The notes: generated by a model not told the origin, from the sequence alone. A DNA stretch of 64,000 nt from Myxococcales bacterium (GCA_016794465.1 JAEUKA010000013.1:1-64000); one strand, 5' to 3'; shown: positions 18,310-27,727, counted from the stretch's first letter. Translations and numbers: made by a program.

Positions 18310-18538
18310 CCGCGATGACTCACTCTCTCTCCCAACGATAACGAATTGTGCGCCAGTCGACCGGCAGCGTCTACATCTTCGGCTTCTGACGAACGCAGCG
18401 GGCGTATACCGGGCGTAGGCGGCCTTCCAGGCCCGATCGGGCGGCCCACTTCCCCCCTCGCAGCGCGGCACACGTCGGAGTCGCTGTCGTGCTCTCTTTG
18501 AGCGAACAGCCCCAGTCGGCGCGCAGGTGCCGATCGGC

Positions 18539-18555
18539 TGGCATGACTGGTGCTA
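18539..18555 (+). promoter_or_regulatory. candidate sigma54 (-24/-12) promoter for the CHAT lipoprotein gene
   Basis: TGGCATGACTGGTGCTA has the invariant GG and GC dinucleotides exactly ten bases apart, close to the consensus TGGCAY-N5-TTGCW. It lies about 80 bases before the CHAT start and within the divergent region next to the sigma54 activator gene. Predicted transcription start near 18565. Confidence 0.55.
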
Positions 18556-18632
18556 TGTTGTGGAGCCAGATTGCTCGGTACGCCTCGGGCTGAGACACCG
18601 ATTGGCGCATACGAGCGATGGAAAGGAACGTG

Positions 18633-21275
18633 ATGGGGCGCTTGTTTTTCCTCTCGCTGGCCTGTCTGATTCAGCTGCTGCTGGCCCTCGGCTGTCGGAA
18701 GGACGGTCCGTCCCGGCTGCCACAGTCGGCGTTCAAACCGTCCCCAGCGCCGGAAGAACGCGCATGTAGAGCGGTGCTGCCAGCGGGACAGGCATCAGCG
18801 GCTGCGGTCACAGCGCTGGACGCGTCCAATCGACTCTTTGCGGAGGCATCTGAGCTGACTGATTCCCGCCGCTATCCCGATGCCGATGCGGCTTTGCACA
18901 AGGCCCTGCAGCTGCGCATCAGCATCCGTGGCACCCACGATCCAGGGCTGGCCCGCCTGCTGCTCCGGTTGGGAGGCAATGCTGCGCTGCAGGGCGATGC
19001 AGTTGCTTCCATGAATGCACTCATCTGTGCCCGCAGCCTGCTCCACAATGCCCCACAGACACCCACCTTTCAGAGTCAGCTGGCTGACATTGAGCTGTTT
19101 CTCGGTGAGCTCGCGGACGAACAGCGAAAGCCCGACCAAGCGATGGCGCACTTGGAGCGTGCCATCGCACTGCTGCGTCAGCTGCAAGAGCCGGCGGGCT
19201 GGCGGATGGCGATCGCAGAGCAAGCCTATGCCAGTGCTCTGGCGGCTGATCCCGCGCGGCAGAAAGAGGCTCGTCAGTACTATGAGCGCGCGCTGGCGGT
19301 GTTTGTGGCGGGGCAGCACACCTCCGAAGTGGCTGCCGCTGAAACCAGTCTGGGGCTGCTTCTCCTCGATAGCCCAAACCCCGCAGATCACAGCCGGGCC
19401 GAGAACCTGCTGATGGACAGCATTGCGCGCTTGGAGCGCCTGCAGGGGATCCAGTCGCCGTCGTTGGTCGCCCCGCTGAGCAACCTCATTCTGCTACGAC
19501 TGAGGCAGGGGGATGCGGACCGTGCCCTGGCCCTGGCCTGGCGTGTCTTGGCCATCAGTGAGCGCCGACTGCGCAACGAAGCACCGGCTCTGCCGCGCGA
19601 CCGTCTGCTGAGCCTGCTCGATCTGCTGCGTCGCGATGAGGAGAACCTCTATTCAGTGCTTGCGGAGCGGCCCGACCTGGGTCTGGCCTGGTGGCAGCTG
19701 GGACTGGCGACTGCGTTTCTGCGGCAAGGTCGGGCACTGGACATTCAAAGTCAGCAGGCACGACTTGAGCACACCGCGCCGCCGGCTGCGGATCGCCAGC
19801 TGGTGCAGTCGCTGCGCGAGGCTCGGCTTCACTACAAAGACCTGGCACTGGCACATACCTATGGCGCCTTGCCGATGCGTGACACCGACCTGCAAGCCCT
19901 GAGCAAACGGATCGAGGACTTGGAGCGAGAGCTGGCCCAACGGGACGCACCACTTCTGCGCTTGAGCCCCCTGGTTCGTGCAGAGGAGGTCGTCAGCAAG
20001 GTGCGCACCGTGCTACCGCCAGGCTCGGCGGTGATCACCGTCATCGAGTATCGCCGACGCAAGCTGCAGAACCCGGAGAGCAGCCAGCAGTTTCCGTCTC
20101 ACTATCTGGCGGGAGTTCTGACCTCTGCGGGCGAGGTCCTGATCCGGGATCTGGGTCCGACTGGGCCCATAGACCAACAGATCCAGCTGCTACGCACGGA
20201 GCTTGCCGATCCACTCAGCGATCCCAAGCCGATGGCGCAGCGAGTGTACGACGCGATCGTGAGGCCACTGTGGCCCCTGCTACAGGCGCATCCGCACTGG
20301 TACCTGGCGCTCGATGGCTGGCTGACGCTGCTGCCGTTCTGGGCGCTGCACGATGGCCAAGACTATCTGCTCGGTCGAGACTTCCAGATTGGATACCTGA
20401 ACTCTGGACGTGATCTGCTGCGTCCGGCGGGACCTCGGAATGTCGATGCGGCCCTGTTTGCCAATCCCGCCTATGGCGCGGGCGACTCTGGGCAGCCGGA
20501 CTGTCCGCAGCGCTCAAGGGCCGCAAGCCTGGTAGAGGACTTCAAGAGCGAGGATCCCTGTGGCGCGGCATTTACGCCTCTTCCGATGGCCGAGCAGGAA
20601 GCGGAAGCTGTGCAGAAGCTGCTCGGCTGTGACTGTTTGCGCCGGGGAGTGGCAGCAACGCGAGAATCGCTGCTGAGCGTCCAGGGACCGGGCATCCTTC
20701 TGGTCAGTACCCATGGGTTTGTCCTCCGCTGTGAGCAAGAGAGTCCGGCCAGTGCGCGCGGTGACTGTTCCCGCTTTAGCTACCGCAGTCGCGGTCTGAC
20801 CGAGAAGGCGACGGCTCCGTCCCGAGCGATGCTGCACTCCGGGCTCGCACTGGCGGGCGCCAACCGTCTCAAGCGCGGGCAGGCCTTCGACGGAGTGGTC
20901 ACAGATCTGGAGTTGCAAGCAATGAATCTGCACGGAACCCAGCTCGCGGTGCTATCTGCCTGCGAGACAGGGGTCGGTTCGATCCGAATGGGCCAAGGGG
21001 TCTTCGGGCTTCAGCGTGCGGCCATGACCGCCGGTGCCGAGACTGTGGTGACGAGCCTCTGGTCCGTAAATGACCCGGCCACTCGTGATCTCATGGTGGG
21101 CTTCTTTACAGAGCTCATGCGTGGTCATGGACGCGTCAAGGCGCTTCACCTGGCGGCCCGAGCGGTTCGGAAAACCCACGAGCATCCGTATTACTGGGCT
21201 CCGTTTATTGCGATCGGGAATGCAGGACCTCTGATCGGGATTCCCAAACCGGCAGGACAACCCGCGACACCGTGA
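18633..21275 (+). CDS. CHAT-domain caspase-like lipoprotein with TPRs
   Basis: 880 residues. The ATG at 18633 is preferred over 18618 because AAAGGA sits five bases before it. A lipoprotein signal (LLLALGC) is followed by TPR-like helices to about residue 430, a linker, and a C-terminal CHAT domain (about 470-880). The catalytic pair is present: His694 in LLVSTHGFV and Cys777 in LSACETGVG, with the typical GVFGLQRAAMTAGA and SLWSVNDPAT segments. CHAT proteins are caspase-related cysteine peptidases; substrates here are unknown. Lipid anchoring places it outside the cytoplasm, unlike most defence-related CHAT proteins. It diverges from an FHA-sigma54 activator, and a candidate sigma54 promoter lies upstream. 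Confidence 0.9.
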   Translation: MGRLFFLSLACLIQLLLALGCRKDGPSRLPQSAFKPSPAPEERACRAVLPAGQASAAAVTALDASNRLFAEASELTDSRRYPDADAALHKALQLRISIRGTHDPGLARLLLRLGGNAALQGDAVASMNALICARSLLHNAPQTPTFQSQLADIELFLGELADEQRKPDQAMAHLERAIALLRQLQEPAGWRMAIAEQAYASALAADPARQKEARQYYERALAVFVAGQHTSEVAAAETSLGLLLLDSPNPADHSRAENLLMDSIARLERLQGIQSPSLVAPLSNLILLRLRQGDADRALALAWRVLAISERRLRNEAPALPRDRLLSLLDLLRRDEENLYSVLAERPDLGLAWWQLGLATAFLRQGRALDIQSQQARLEHTAPPAADRQLVQSLREARLHYKDLALAHTYGALPMRDTDLQALSKRIEDLERELAQRDAPLLRLSPLVRAEEVVSKVRTVLPPGSAVITVIEYRRRKLQNPESSQQFPSHYLAGVLTSAGEVLIRDLGPTGPIDQQIQLLRTELADPLSDPKPMAQRVYDAIVRPLWPLLQAHPHWYLALDGWLTLLPFWALHDGQDYLLGRDFQIGYLNSGRDLLRPAGPRNVDAALFANPAYGAGDSGQPDCPQRSRAASLVEDFKSEDPCGAAFTPLPMAEQEAEAVQKLLGCDCLRRGVAATRESLLSVQGPGILLVSTHGFVLRCEQESPASARGDCSRFSYRSRGLTEKATAPSRAMLHSGLALAGANRLKRGQAFDGVVTDLELQAMNLHGTQLAVLSACETGVGSIRMGQGVFGLQRAAMTAGAETVVTSLWSVNDPATRDLMVGFFTELMRGHGRVKALHLAARAVRKTHEHPYYWAPFIAIGNAGPLIGIPKPAGQPATP

Positions 21276-21329
21276 GCACGATACAAATAGCAATAGCTGA
21301 AAAAACAAGTACAATAAGGAGAGAACGAC

Positions 21330-22115
21330 ATGTTTGTATTGCTTCGCATGAATATTATCGTGATTAGCATGCTTGTAATGCTATCTGCCGGACTACCGGC
21401 ATTGGGACGAGCACAATCGGTACCTCCTGTTGCTGTGTTTGTGAATGGTTATGAGGACTGCTGTGCCTGGTACATGAACGATTTGACGAGAGCGCTCAGT
21501 GAGAATGGTGTGGCCATCATGAAAGTGCCCTGGGATAGCTTCAGAAACGGAGCCGGACAGATGAGTCGAACCTCGAATGATGGGCGGTTTCTTCAGGAAG
21601 GAGCCGCCTTTATCAACCAGAGACTACATCCGCAAAGCCAGCTCATTTTGATTGGACATAGCTACGGGGGTGACTCTGTCCTCAAGCTGCTCCCACATCT
21701 TCAGCGTCGAGTTCGGTTTGTGGCCGTGATCGATCCGGTGGCAGCTGGTGGGTTGCGGACTCCGATTCGATTACGCGAAGTGCCTGCGAACGTAGACTAC
21801 TTCTTCAATCGCTGGCAGCAGAATCGGGTCGCGGAAAAAAACATCGTTCCATTCGATAGCGCAGTCAGTGGCGACATCCAGAACTGTCGTGCGCGCAGCT
21901 GTGATCAGGATGCCCAGAACATCTCCCGCGCAGCCGATGGCTCACCCTTTCGAGATTCCTGTGGCTGGGAGGAAGTCAGCTGCCCTGGATACAGCCTCTT
22001 CCCCCCGCGTCGTGGCACCAAACAGCGCCGGATCATGCACAACACCATGCCGGTCGATGCCTATATCCAGAGACAGATCATCGATAAGGTTCTGGCCCTG
22101 CTGGGCCGACGCTAA
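21330..22115 (+). CDS. exported alpha/beta hydrolase-like protein
   Basis: 261 residues; ribosome-binding site AAGGAG upstream. A signal peptide (about residues 1-30, through LPALGRAQS) is followed by a lipase-like core: VAVFVNGYEDCC strand and loop, then nucleophile elbow ILIGHSYGGDS and VAVIDPVAAGG with the acid candidate. A His near the C-terminus (IMHNTMPVDAY) may complete the triad. Five Cys in the later part suggest disulfides. It starts 54 bases after the CHAT gene and is probably cotranscribed with it. Substrate unknown. Confidence 0.75.
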   Translation: MFVLLRMNIIVISMLVMLSAGLPALGRAQSVPPVAVFVNGYEDCCAWYMNDLTRALSENGVAIMKVPWDSFRNGAGQMSRTSNDGRFLQEGAAFINQRLHPQSQLILIGHSYGGDSVLKLLPHLQRRVRFVAVIDPVAAGGLRTPIRLREVPANVDYFFNRWQQNRVAEKNIVPFDSAVSGDIQNCRARSCDQDAQNISRAADGSPFRDSCGWEEVSCPGYSLFPPRRGTKQRRIMHNTMPVDAYIQRQIIDKVLALLGRR

Positions 22116-22192
22116 GTCGCAGTCAGCTGCGCGGACAAACACCCTCCTTCGGAACAAATCGAACGAGCGGAGCGAATCCGAACATTCAGGGA

Positions 22193-22208
22193 TGGCATCA
22201 CGATTGCT
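22193..22208 (+). promoter_or_regulatory. candidate sigma54 (-24/-12) promoter for the coiled-coil membrane protein
   Basis: TGGCATCACGATTGCT fits TGGCAY-N5-TTGCW exactly, with GG and GC separated by ten bases. It lies 45 bases before the ATG at 22254, giving a short leader. The match is better than that of the site at 18539. Confidence 0.65.
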
Positions 22209-22253
22209 CTGGCATCGGTTGCTCCAGTTGCGGGGCTTTTAGGAGTGATGGGA

Positions 22254-23531
22254 ATGAGCCAAGAATCCGACCTTCCCGGTGTCAGCGAGAGCTTTCGTAC
22301 CCAAGTGACTGCTCGGCTTACGACCCTGAGTCAAGAGCTTCAGCGACTCCTTTCCAGACTGGATGAACTGAGTCGGTCCTGCCAGCGGGTCGAACAGGAC
22401 TGGCGAACCGAAGAACTCCCGAAGCTGGAACTGCTGTCGCTGCTGCCCGAGCAAGCCGATCTGGTACGCAAGGCAGCGGCGGGCATCGAGGCGCTGCACA
22501 AAGACATCGAGGCGCTGCACAAAGACAACGAAGCGCTACAGCTCAGCATTCAGAGTCAGCTGGGCCAACAAAACACTGCGCTCGGTCCGCTGCAGAGTGC
22601 CACCACCAAGATACTAGAGAGCGCTGCGGTGTGGACCACCAGCAACGAAACCAATCACAGAGAAACCCGACAGATCGTGGTCGCGCTGCAGCAGGCCGTG
22701 GCTCCGGTGATGCCGCTGATCACCCAGTTGGCCGGAGAGGTTCGGGGTGGGCGGGACGACCTCAAGCCCCTCATCAAAGATGTAACCCACATCAAGTGTC
22801 TCACCGATGAAGCGATTCCGAAGATTGAAGCGGCAGTGGTGAACGCGCTGCCCATGCAGATTGGACAGATCGAAGCGAGCATGGCCAAGCTTCCCACCGA
22901 GATTTCCGAGGCTGCTCGGTCGATCGCGAATATGAAAGAGGAAATGATCCGCGCGGTACAGAGCAGCCTTGTGCAAGTCGAGAGGAATGGTTTCGATCAG
23001 CAGCAGAAGATCATCGACAAGCTACCCGAGAACTTGAAAGCATCTCTTAAGGCAGCCGGTGTGGAGTTCGGCCTGGAAGGCTCAAAGGGGTCGGTTCAGA
23101 TGACGCTGAAGCACCTCGGGATGGGACTGTGGTTTCTCCTCCCATTCGTGCTCGCGGCAGCGGGATTTTGGCTCCTCCTCATGATCAACAAAGAATGGAA
23201 CGGCAAGATCCTGGACCGAGAAGAGAACAAGAACAGCGCCCTCGTCCGTACGGAGCAAGAGCATCGCGATCGCTTGATCGAAGAGCGGAGTCGGGCAGCG
23301 AAGCTGCAAGCGGAAGTGGAGTATCTCAAGGCCCGAGAGTGCAAGCCTGCCCCGCCAGTATCGCCGAAGCCGTTGCCCTCGCGACCCCAGTCCAGGGGTC
23401 CTGTAGTTGGTTCCGGTGCGCTCTCTGTGAGCGGGACCCTGGTCATTACTCCGAGCGCGTCACCACCATCCACTCCTGCGATGCCCACCAGGGACATCCT
23501 TCCTCCTCGTAGTGCCGGAACCACGCGGTAG
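22254..23531 (+). CDS. coiled-coil protein with a single membrane span
   Basis: 425 residues. Start at 22254 because AGGAG ends eight bases upstream; 22248 would be only two bases away. The first 280 residues are long amphipathic helices with heptad character (a short repeat of EALHKD is visible at about 80-95). A membrane span follows (MGLWFLLPFVLAAAGFWLLL), then a short coiled coil (HRDRLIEERSRAAKLQAEV) and a Pro/Ser-rich tail. No catalytic motif. Its own candidate sigma54 promoter suggests membership in the local regulon; a role as a membrane scaffold or sensor is inference. Confidence 0.75.
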   Translation: MSQESDLPGVSESFRTQVTARLTTLSQELQRLLSRLDELSRSCQRVEQDWRTEELPKLELLSLLPEQADLVRKAAAGIEALHKDIEALHKDNEALQLSIQSQLGQQNTALGPLQSATTKILESAAVWTTSNETNHRETRQIVVALQQAVAPVMPLITQLAGEVRGGRDDLKPLIKDVTHIKCLTDEAIPKIEAAVVNALPMQIGQIEASMAKLPTEISEAARSIANMKEEMIRAVQSSLVQVERNGFDQQQKIIDKLPENLKASLKAAGVEFGLEGSKGSVQMTLKHLGMGLWFLLPFVLAAAGFWLLLMINKEWNGKILDREENKNSALVRTEQEHRDRLIEERSRAAKLQAEVEYLKARECKPAPPVSPKPLPSRPQSRGPVVGSGALSVSGTLVITPSASPPSTPAMPTRDILPPRSAGTTR

Positions 23532-24771
23532 TCTGCTAGGAGTAGGCTGGCATCAGCCAACGTAGCGAACAAAACCCACTTCCGCAGCTGCTGGAACAAG
23601 ATCAGTGCATCGGTCGGCTCTTTGGTATCGCCGATCATGAGTGTGGCGACGGTTCCCCAGCTGACGCTGCCCAGCGCCGAGTTGTGAGGTAGGTGACCAT
23701 CCGGTCGGGGGAGAATTCTGGCCGCAGCTGGTTTCCTGATGCTTGTATGAGGCCATCCGGTCAATTGCTGGATGATTCTCAATTGCAGGAGTTCCGATTT
23801 TTATTGACAAATTCGTAGAAATACGAACTCCGTCGAATATCGACTGCGCCATGACGCCCAGGTTCGCTGAGCGCCATGGGGGGCATTGCCTGGTCCCTGC
23901 TGACGACAGCGCGACGGGTAGGCAGGTCACTGGGTTGTTCTAATTTCCGACGGAAAGCAAGGACCAAACGAAAAAGAATTGACTTTCCGATGCGCATGCT
24001 GGATCGTCCACCCGTTTTTCACTCCTTTTCCCCCAAGTCGTTCTGTTCCAATTTCTCGACGGGACAGGGGCTGGCTTCAAGTCTCGGTGAACTCAACCCT
24101 CGTCGAGAACGAAAGCGCTTCCGTTCCCTAGATGGTGTTCTCTCTCGGTAGCATAGGGAACGGGCCGAAAGCGCCGCGCAAGCTGTCAGGCTCTCGGGTC
24201 CGCTCTCAGTGAGCCATCGTAGATCGCTTCGCACGATTTCCAGTGCGTCGATCCATGCAGATCGTTGGCAAGCTGACCAGGCCAAGCTGACCAGATTTCC
24301 ACAATCGATCGCTAAAAAGCTTGACAACTGCGAGATCGCTAAAGGCGGTCGCAGCGATTCCAGTTGCGCAGCATGTGTAGCTAGAAGCCAGCAGCGGCCA
24401 GCATGATCCCGAGCGGCTGGCTGCCCGGCATCACAGCGCGGCGCTAGCACATCCTAAGAAATATGCAAGGGGCTCGATTGGTACAACGGGGGCCGAAAGG
24501 TACCCTGCGTTTGGCAACAGCTCTGGCATCAGGTTCAGTACGCCAGCATCGGACGTTGCGTAGGACCAGCACGCGGCCAGTGTCCAGCCGAGCTTGGGCC
24601 GCTGCACAGAGATCAGGCTACGCATGAGCCAAGGCGGGGCAATGTGGTTGTTTCGTTGGTGGAAGGCTGCCGGAGTGAGGACATAAGCTTGGGCTGCTTG
24701 CTACCGGCTTTCCCCTCGTGTTCGTTGAGCCATCGGTTGGCGGCGATCGTTCATGTGACGACGTGATGGAG
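23532..24771. other. long intergenic region without a convincing gene
   Basis: No reading frame with recognisable content. On the minus strand at about 23570-23710 the stretch ALGSVSWGTVATLMIGDTKE looks protein-like, but its frame continues antisense through the coiled-coil gene and no start or family could be assigned. A near-perfect palindrome lies at 24107-24126. Probably decayed DNA plus regulatory sequence. Confidence 0.4.
24107..24126. repeat. 20-bp near-perfect palindrome
   Basis: GAACGAAAGCGCTTCCGTTC reads almost the same on both strands (one mismatched pair). It could be a protein-binding site or a relic of an inverted repeat; no gene start is close by. Confidence 0.35.
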
Positions 24772-25983
24772 CTACTTGATGCACGTTGACCCCTTGGCCT
24801 TGTAGCCAGGTTTGCATTTTACGTACACCCAAGACGAGGTCCCATAGGAGCAGTTTCCTTTGCCATTTTCCGCCTCGCAACGAGCCATTGCCGCCGAACC
24901 ATCGGCGGATGATGCCGGTGCGTAGGATTTGCGGCTATAGCTCGAAGCTTCGGCCTCTGGTTTTGGCGGGTAGACGTCGGGATCCTTTGGGCCTGCGTAC
25001 AATCGAAACAGTACGCTGGCGACTTTTTGCTTGTCGTACGCCTTGTCTTCGGACGATAGCTGGAACCGGATGCGGAAGTCGCGTGTCTTGTCCTGCTTGA
25101 AATACGGGTTCCCTCTAACGCGGATGAAGATCTGCTCGGGTGCAATACCGAGCTGCGACGGCCCAAACGGAACGGTGAAGCTCCGCTCATGCGAGTCAGT
25201 GGTTTGGTTCATGCCAGGGCCATCCATCACCGACCCAGGTTCCAAAAGGCCATAGTCTGTGCCGGAATATCGCTTCGCCCCGGTGCAGCTTCCGTCATCG
25301 CAGCTGGTTTCGTAGGTGATACGAACAGGCTTTGCCGGCTTCTTTGGCAGCCAGAGCGAAAACTGCACGATTTCATTCGCCCCGATACGAATCCGTTTCT
25401 GCTCCGCCAATGGATCGACGGGGCGATCCCCACCATAGTTATAGCGGGTTAGCAACAAACCGGTCTTGGCGGCGGAGGTCGGCAGGGCAGGCAGCTTCTC
25501 GAAGGTCCAGTTCTGCGCGGCGTTCTTTTGATTTGAGCGCACATACACCGGTCCGGTGTGCCAGGCGGCGTAGGTCAGCACTTGGCCATCCAAGACGCCG
25601 CTCTGGAATAGGCTCAGCTGGTAGGTATTCGTCCCGGTCGAGGTCATCTGCCAGTAGTTGTCAGCAGCGGCCATCTTGATATCCGCTGTCAACGCAAGCC
25701 CATCGCCAAGAAGCTCGTTGGACAGGCGAAAGGCGCAAGCCTTGATCAGCTCGACTTTCCAGCGCTGCCTGGTATCCGTCTTGTTTGTCGGCTGCAGGTC
25801 GATGGTATGGCCCCCGCCGGGGCGCTCGACCACTGCGAGCGACTTTCCCTTCTCGCTGCCATTGCTGATGCTGTACGCCTCCGTCGTCGAGAAGTTGGGA
25901 CACGCTGGGGAATCGGCAGCGCCCTTTCCTGGGTGAGTGATAACGAGGACGGCTGCCATCAGGCTGAACACTGCGAATCGCAT
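24772..25983 (-). CDS. secreted protein with N-terminal ricin-type lectin-like domain
   Basis: 403 residues with signal peptide (to about GKGAADS) and a strong ribosome-binding site (AAAGGAAG). Residues about 35-165 resemble a ricin-type beta-trefoil: repeated Q-x-W motifs (TRQRWKVEL, NYWQMTS, AAQNWTFEK) with repeated sugar-site-like loops. A central beta domain (about 180-330) has Cys pairs (TSCDDGSCTG). The C-terminus is a short Cys-containing module (CEAENGKGNCSYGTSSWVYV) joined by a Ser/Pro-rich linker. Likely extracellular carbohydrate binding; no catalytic residues recognised. Confidence 0.65.
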   Translation of the reverse strand: MRFAVFSLMAAVLVITHPGKGAADSPACPNFSTTEAYSISNGSEKGKSLAVVERPGGGHTIDLQPTNKTDTRQRWKVELIKACAFRLSNELLGDGLALTADIKMAAADNYWQMTSTGTNTYQLSLFQSGVLDGQVLTYAAWHTGPVYVRSNQKNAAQNWTFEKLPALPTSAAKTGLLLTRYNYGGDRPVDPLAEQKRIRIGANEIVQFSLWLPKKPAKPVRITYETSCDDGSCTGAKRYSGTDYGLLEPGSVMDGPGMNQTTDSHERSFTVPFGPSQLGIAPEQIFIRVRGNPYFKQDKTRDFRIRFQLSSEDKAYDKQKVASVLFRLYAGPKDPDVYPPKPEAEASSYSRKSYAPASSADGSAAMARCEAENGKGNCSYGTSSWVYVKCKPGYKAKGSTCIK

Positions 25984-26347
25984 GAGGCTTCCTTTCGACG
26001 ACGGGCGTGGATGGATTCTAGTCGACGCATACTCGCATCAAATGTTCATTCCACCCAGCAAGACCGCAAGCGCCTGATCTGCGACAAGTATTCGAGAGTG
26101 CGGTGAGGATCGTATTTTCCTATGGCGACACGACAAGCCCCCCAACGATAGCGTTTGAACATCCTACCCGTGTGAGACAGTGGGGCTTGACTTTTCCTGC
26201 ACGGCTCCGGTTTCTGATTGCATGGCGACCTAAGTTCATTGGCCTCACTCTGACATTGATTCTGCGAGCGCTCTTTGCATGGCAGCGACGCTGCGCTCGC
26301 CGACAAGGAAATGCAAAGCCGCTCAGAGGGTTTTGCCTCCATCGGGC
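25984..26347. other. intergenic region, nothing supported
   Basis: Short frames on both strands have no recognisable content. The 25984-26000 part holds the ribosome-binding site of the minus-strand lectin-like gene. Confidence 0.4.
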
Positions 26348-26650
26348 TTAGCGGGCTCCGGTTTGCACCGTCGGCGACGGAACTTCGAGAGCGCGGCTCT
26401 GGACAGCCAGGTAATTCCAGAGCCCGAGTGCAGCCAGCGCCACCAAGCCAGAGCCGATGACAAAAACCAAGGCTCGACTTGCGATCCGCACGACTCGCTC
26501 CGCCGCCTGCGCATCAAGAATGAACGTCAGAAAAAAGACCGCCACGGAGCCCCTCTTCCGCCGAGCGCCCCAGAAGTCCTTGAGCGCAGACACCATCAGC
26601 AGGACTCCGATGCCGAGCAAAACGAGAAGAACCACGAGATCTCGACTCAT
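26348..26650 (-). CDS. small membrane protein with two spans
   Basis: 100 residues: two hydrophobic helices (DLVVLLVLLGIGVLLMVSAL near the start and SRALVFVIGSGLVALAALGL near the end) around a basic and aromatic middle (RRKRGSVAVFFLTFIL). No signal peptidase site or known family. Plausible as a real small inner-membrane protein because codon use fits the neighbours and the hydrophobic blocks are cleanly spaced. Confidence 0.5.
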   Translation of the reverse strand: MSRDLVVLLVLLGIGVLLMVSALKDFWGARRKRGSVAVFFLTFILDAQAAERVVRIASRALVFVIGSGLVALAALGLWNYLAVQSRALEVPSPTVQTGAR

Positions 26651-26867
26651 GAACGATTGAACTCGCTAATCCAGGCTCATAGCAACAAGGCGCTTGCGGG
26701 CTGGCTGCCTGGGGCGGAGTCGGCGTCGCGGTCGCCATTTCTAGCGGGTACAGCGTGCCGCACCGATCGGAGACAGTTTGAGCTAGAAAGTCTGCCGCTG
26801 TCGGCGGCGCGGCCATGGTTCAACGCACCGAGAACATGTCAGCCTACGGAATGCCATCACAGGCGAC

Positions 26868-26945
26868 AGCGCTGGTTGGCCGCTGCGCTTCTCTCACTGG
26901 TGGCTGAACCAGTACCCTCAACCTGAACGACTGGCGAAAGCCGAT
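26868..26945 (+). pseudogene. short CPBP-protease C-terminal remnant (second copy)
   Basis: One frame reads WPLRFSHWWLNQYPQPERLA, matching the frame-shifted piece WLLHCCLGTPNQFPQPERL at about 9400-9460. About 37 bases around this (CTCAACCTGAACGACTGGCG) are nearly identical between the two places. Nothing upstream completes a gene. Confidence 0.4.
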
Positions 26946-27083
26946 CCGATTGGTCCCAGTACAGCAACTTGTCGGACCTAACAGACTGCGTACCGCAGCG
27001 GTGGATGTGGGTCAAGTAGCGATCGGCGTGGATGGTTCGGCAGTCGAGCCAGGGCGGCGATGCCCTGGGGGAGTGACGTGATC

Positions 27084-27190
27084 GGACAGGCGAGGCGATC
27101 GGTGCTTGGCGATCGGCACACCGATCGGTATCAGTTGATCGGTGCTTGGCGATCGGTGCTTGGCGATCGGCAAGCCGATCGGGGTCAAGC
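27084..27190. repeat. GATCGG-rich direct repeats
   Basis: The 14-base unit GATCGGTGCTTGGC occurs at 27097, 27137 and 27151 and is interspersed with further GATCGG words and the inverted CCGATCGG, so the block is rich in both direct and inverted repeats. It lies beyond the 3' end of the KGG stress-protein gene. Short frames through it are repeat artefacts. Confidence 0.6.
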
Positions 27191-27514
27191 GCTCGGTGGC
27201 TTCTTTGCCTCGGCCTGGCATCGTGCGGCTTGGCGCTCTCGGTAGCCCTTCTTGGCTTTGCCGCCTCGGCTGCCGATCTCGGCCATGTGGGAACGGTTCG
27301 CGCTTACCGTCGCTCCGCCCTTCTTTCCGGCTTGCGATGCTTTCTCGGTGTTGAAGCGGTGTGCCCGGCCTAGCGCGTGGGCTGTCTGTCCGCCCTGAGA
27401 GCAGACCGCCCGCAGGGTGTCAGGGTCCATCATCGCGAAGCCTCGTCGCTGCTTCGGGAGAGGCGTGGCGGTTTCAACGGTGGTGGTGGCGATCTGGGCT
27501 GGTGACTCTTGCAT
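27185..27514 (-). CDS. KGG-repeat stress protein (Con-10/YciG type)
   Basis: 109 residues; ribosome-binding site AAGGAAGG. After a 25-residue leader come KGG-family motifs: RGFAMMDPDTLRAVCSQGGQ, then HRFNTEKASQAGKKGGATVS and HMAEIGSRGGKAKKGY. These short repeats are typical of small hydrophilic stress-induced proteins found in spores and stationary cells; the biochemical role is not known. One degenerate QGG replaces the usual KGG in the first repeat. It diverges from the methyltransferase gene at 27728. Confidence 0.8.
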   Translation of the reverse strand: MQESPAQIATTTVETATPLPKQRRGFAMMDPDTLRAVCSQGGQTAHALGRAHRFNTEKASQAGKKGGATVSANRSHMAEIGSRGGKAKKGYRERQAARCQAEAKKPPSA

Positions 27515-27727
27515 GACGCCTTCCTTTCTGAATCGGGTTGCTCTGGCTTGGTAACGAAGGGTGAACAGAGGTCATCAAGGGGTAGTTCGGAGTCCCTCTA
27601 AAGCGGCTGTGTTCAGAACGGGCAACCGAACCAAAACGAACAATGGAACTTGCTGTGCTTCCGTCGGTGAAAGGGCTTCCCATGCGCTGCGGGTGTGCTA
27701 TCTGTGGCCGAAATGGAGGAACCGGCG

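Noticed and set aside
23096..23782. Minus-strand frame of about 229 residues
   Set aside because: More than half lies antisense to the coiled-coil gene; only the first part looks protein-like and no family or start supports it.
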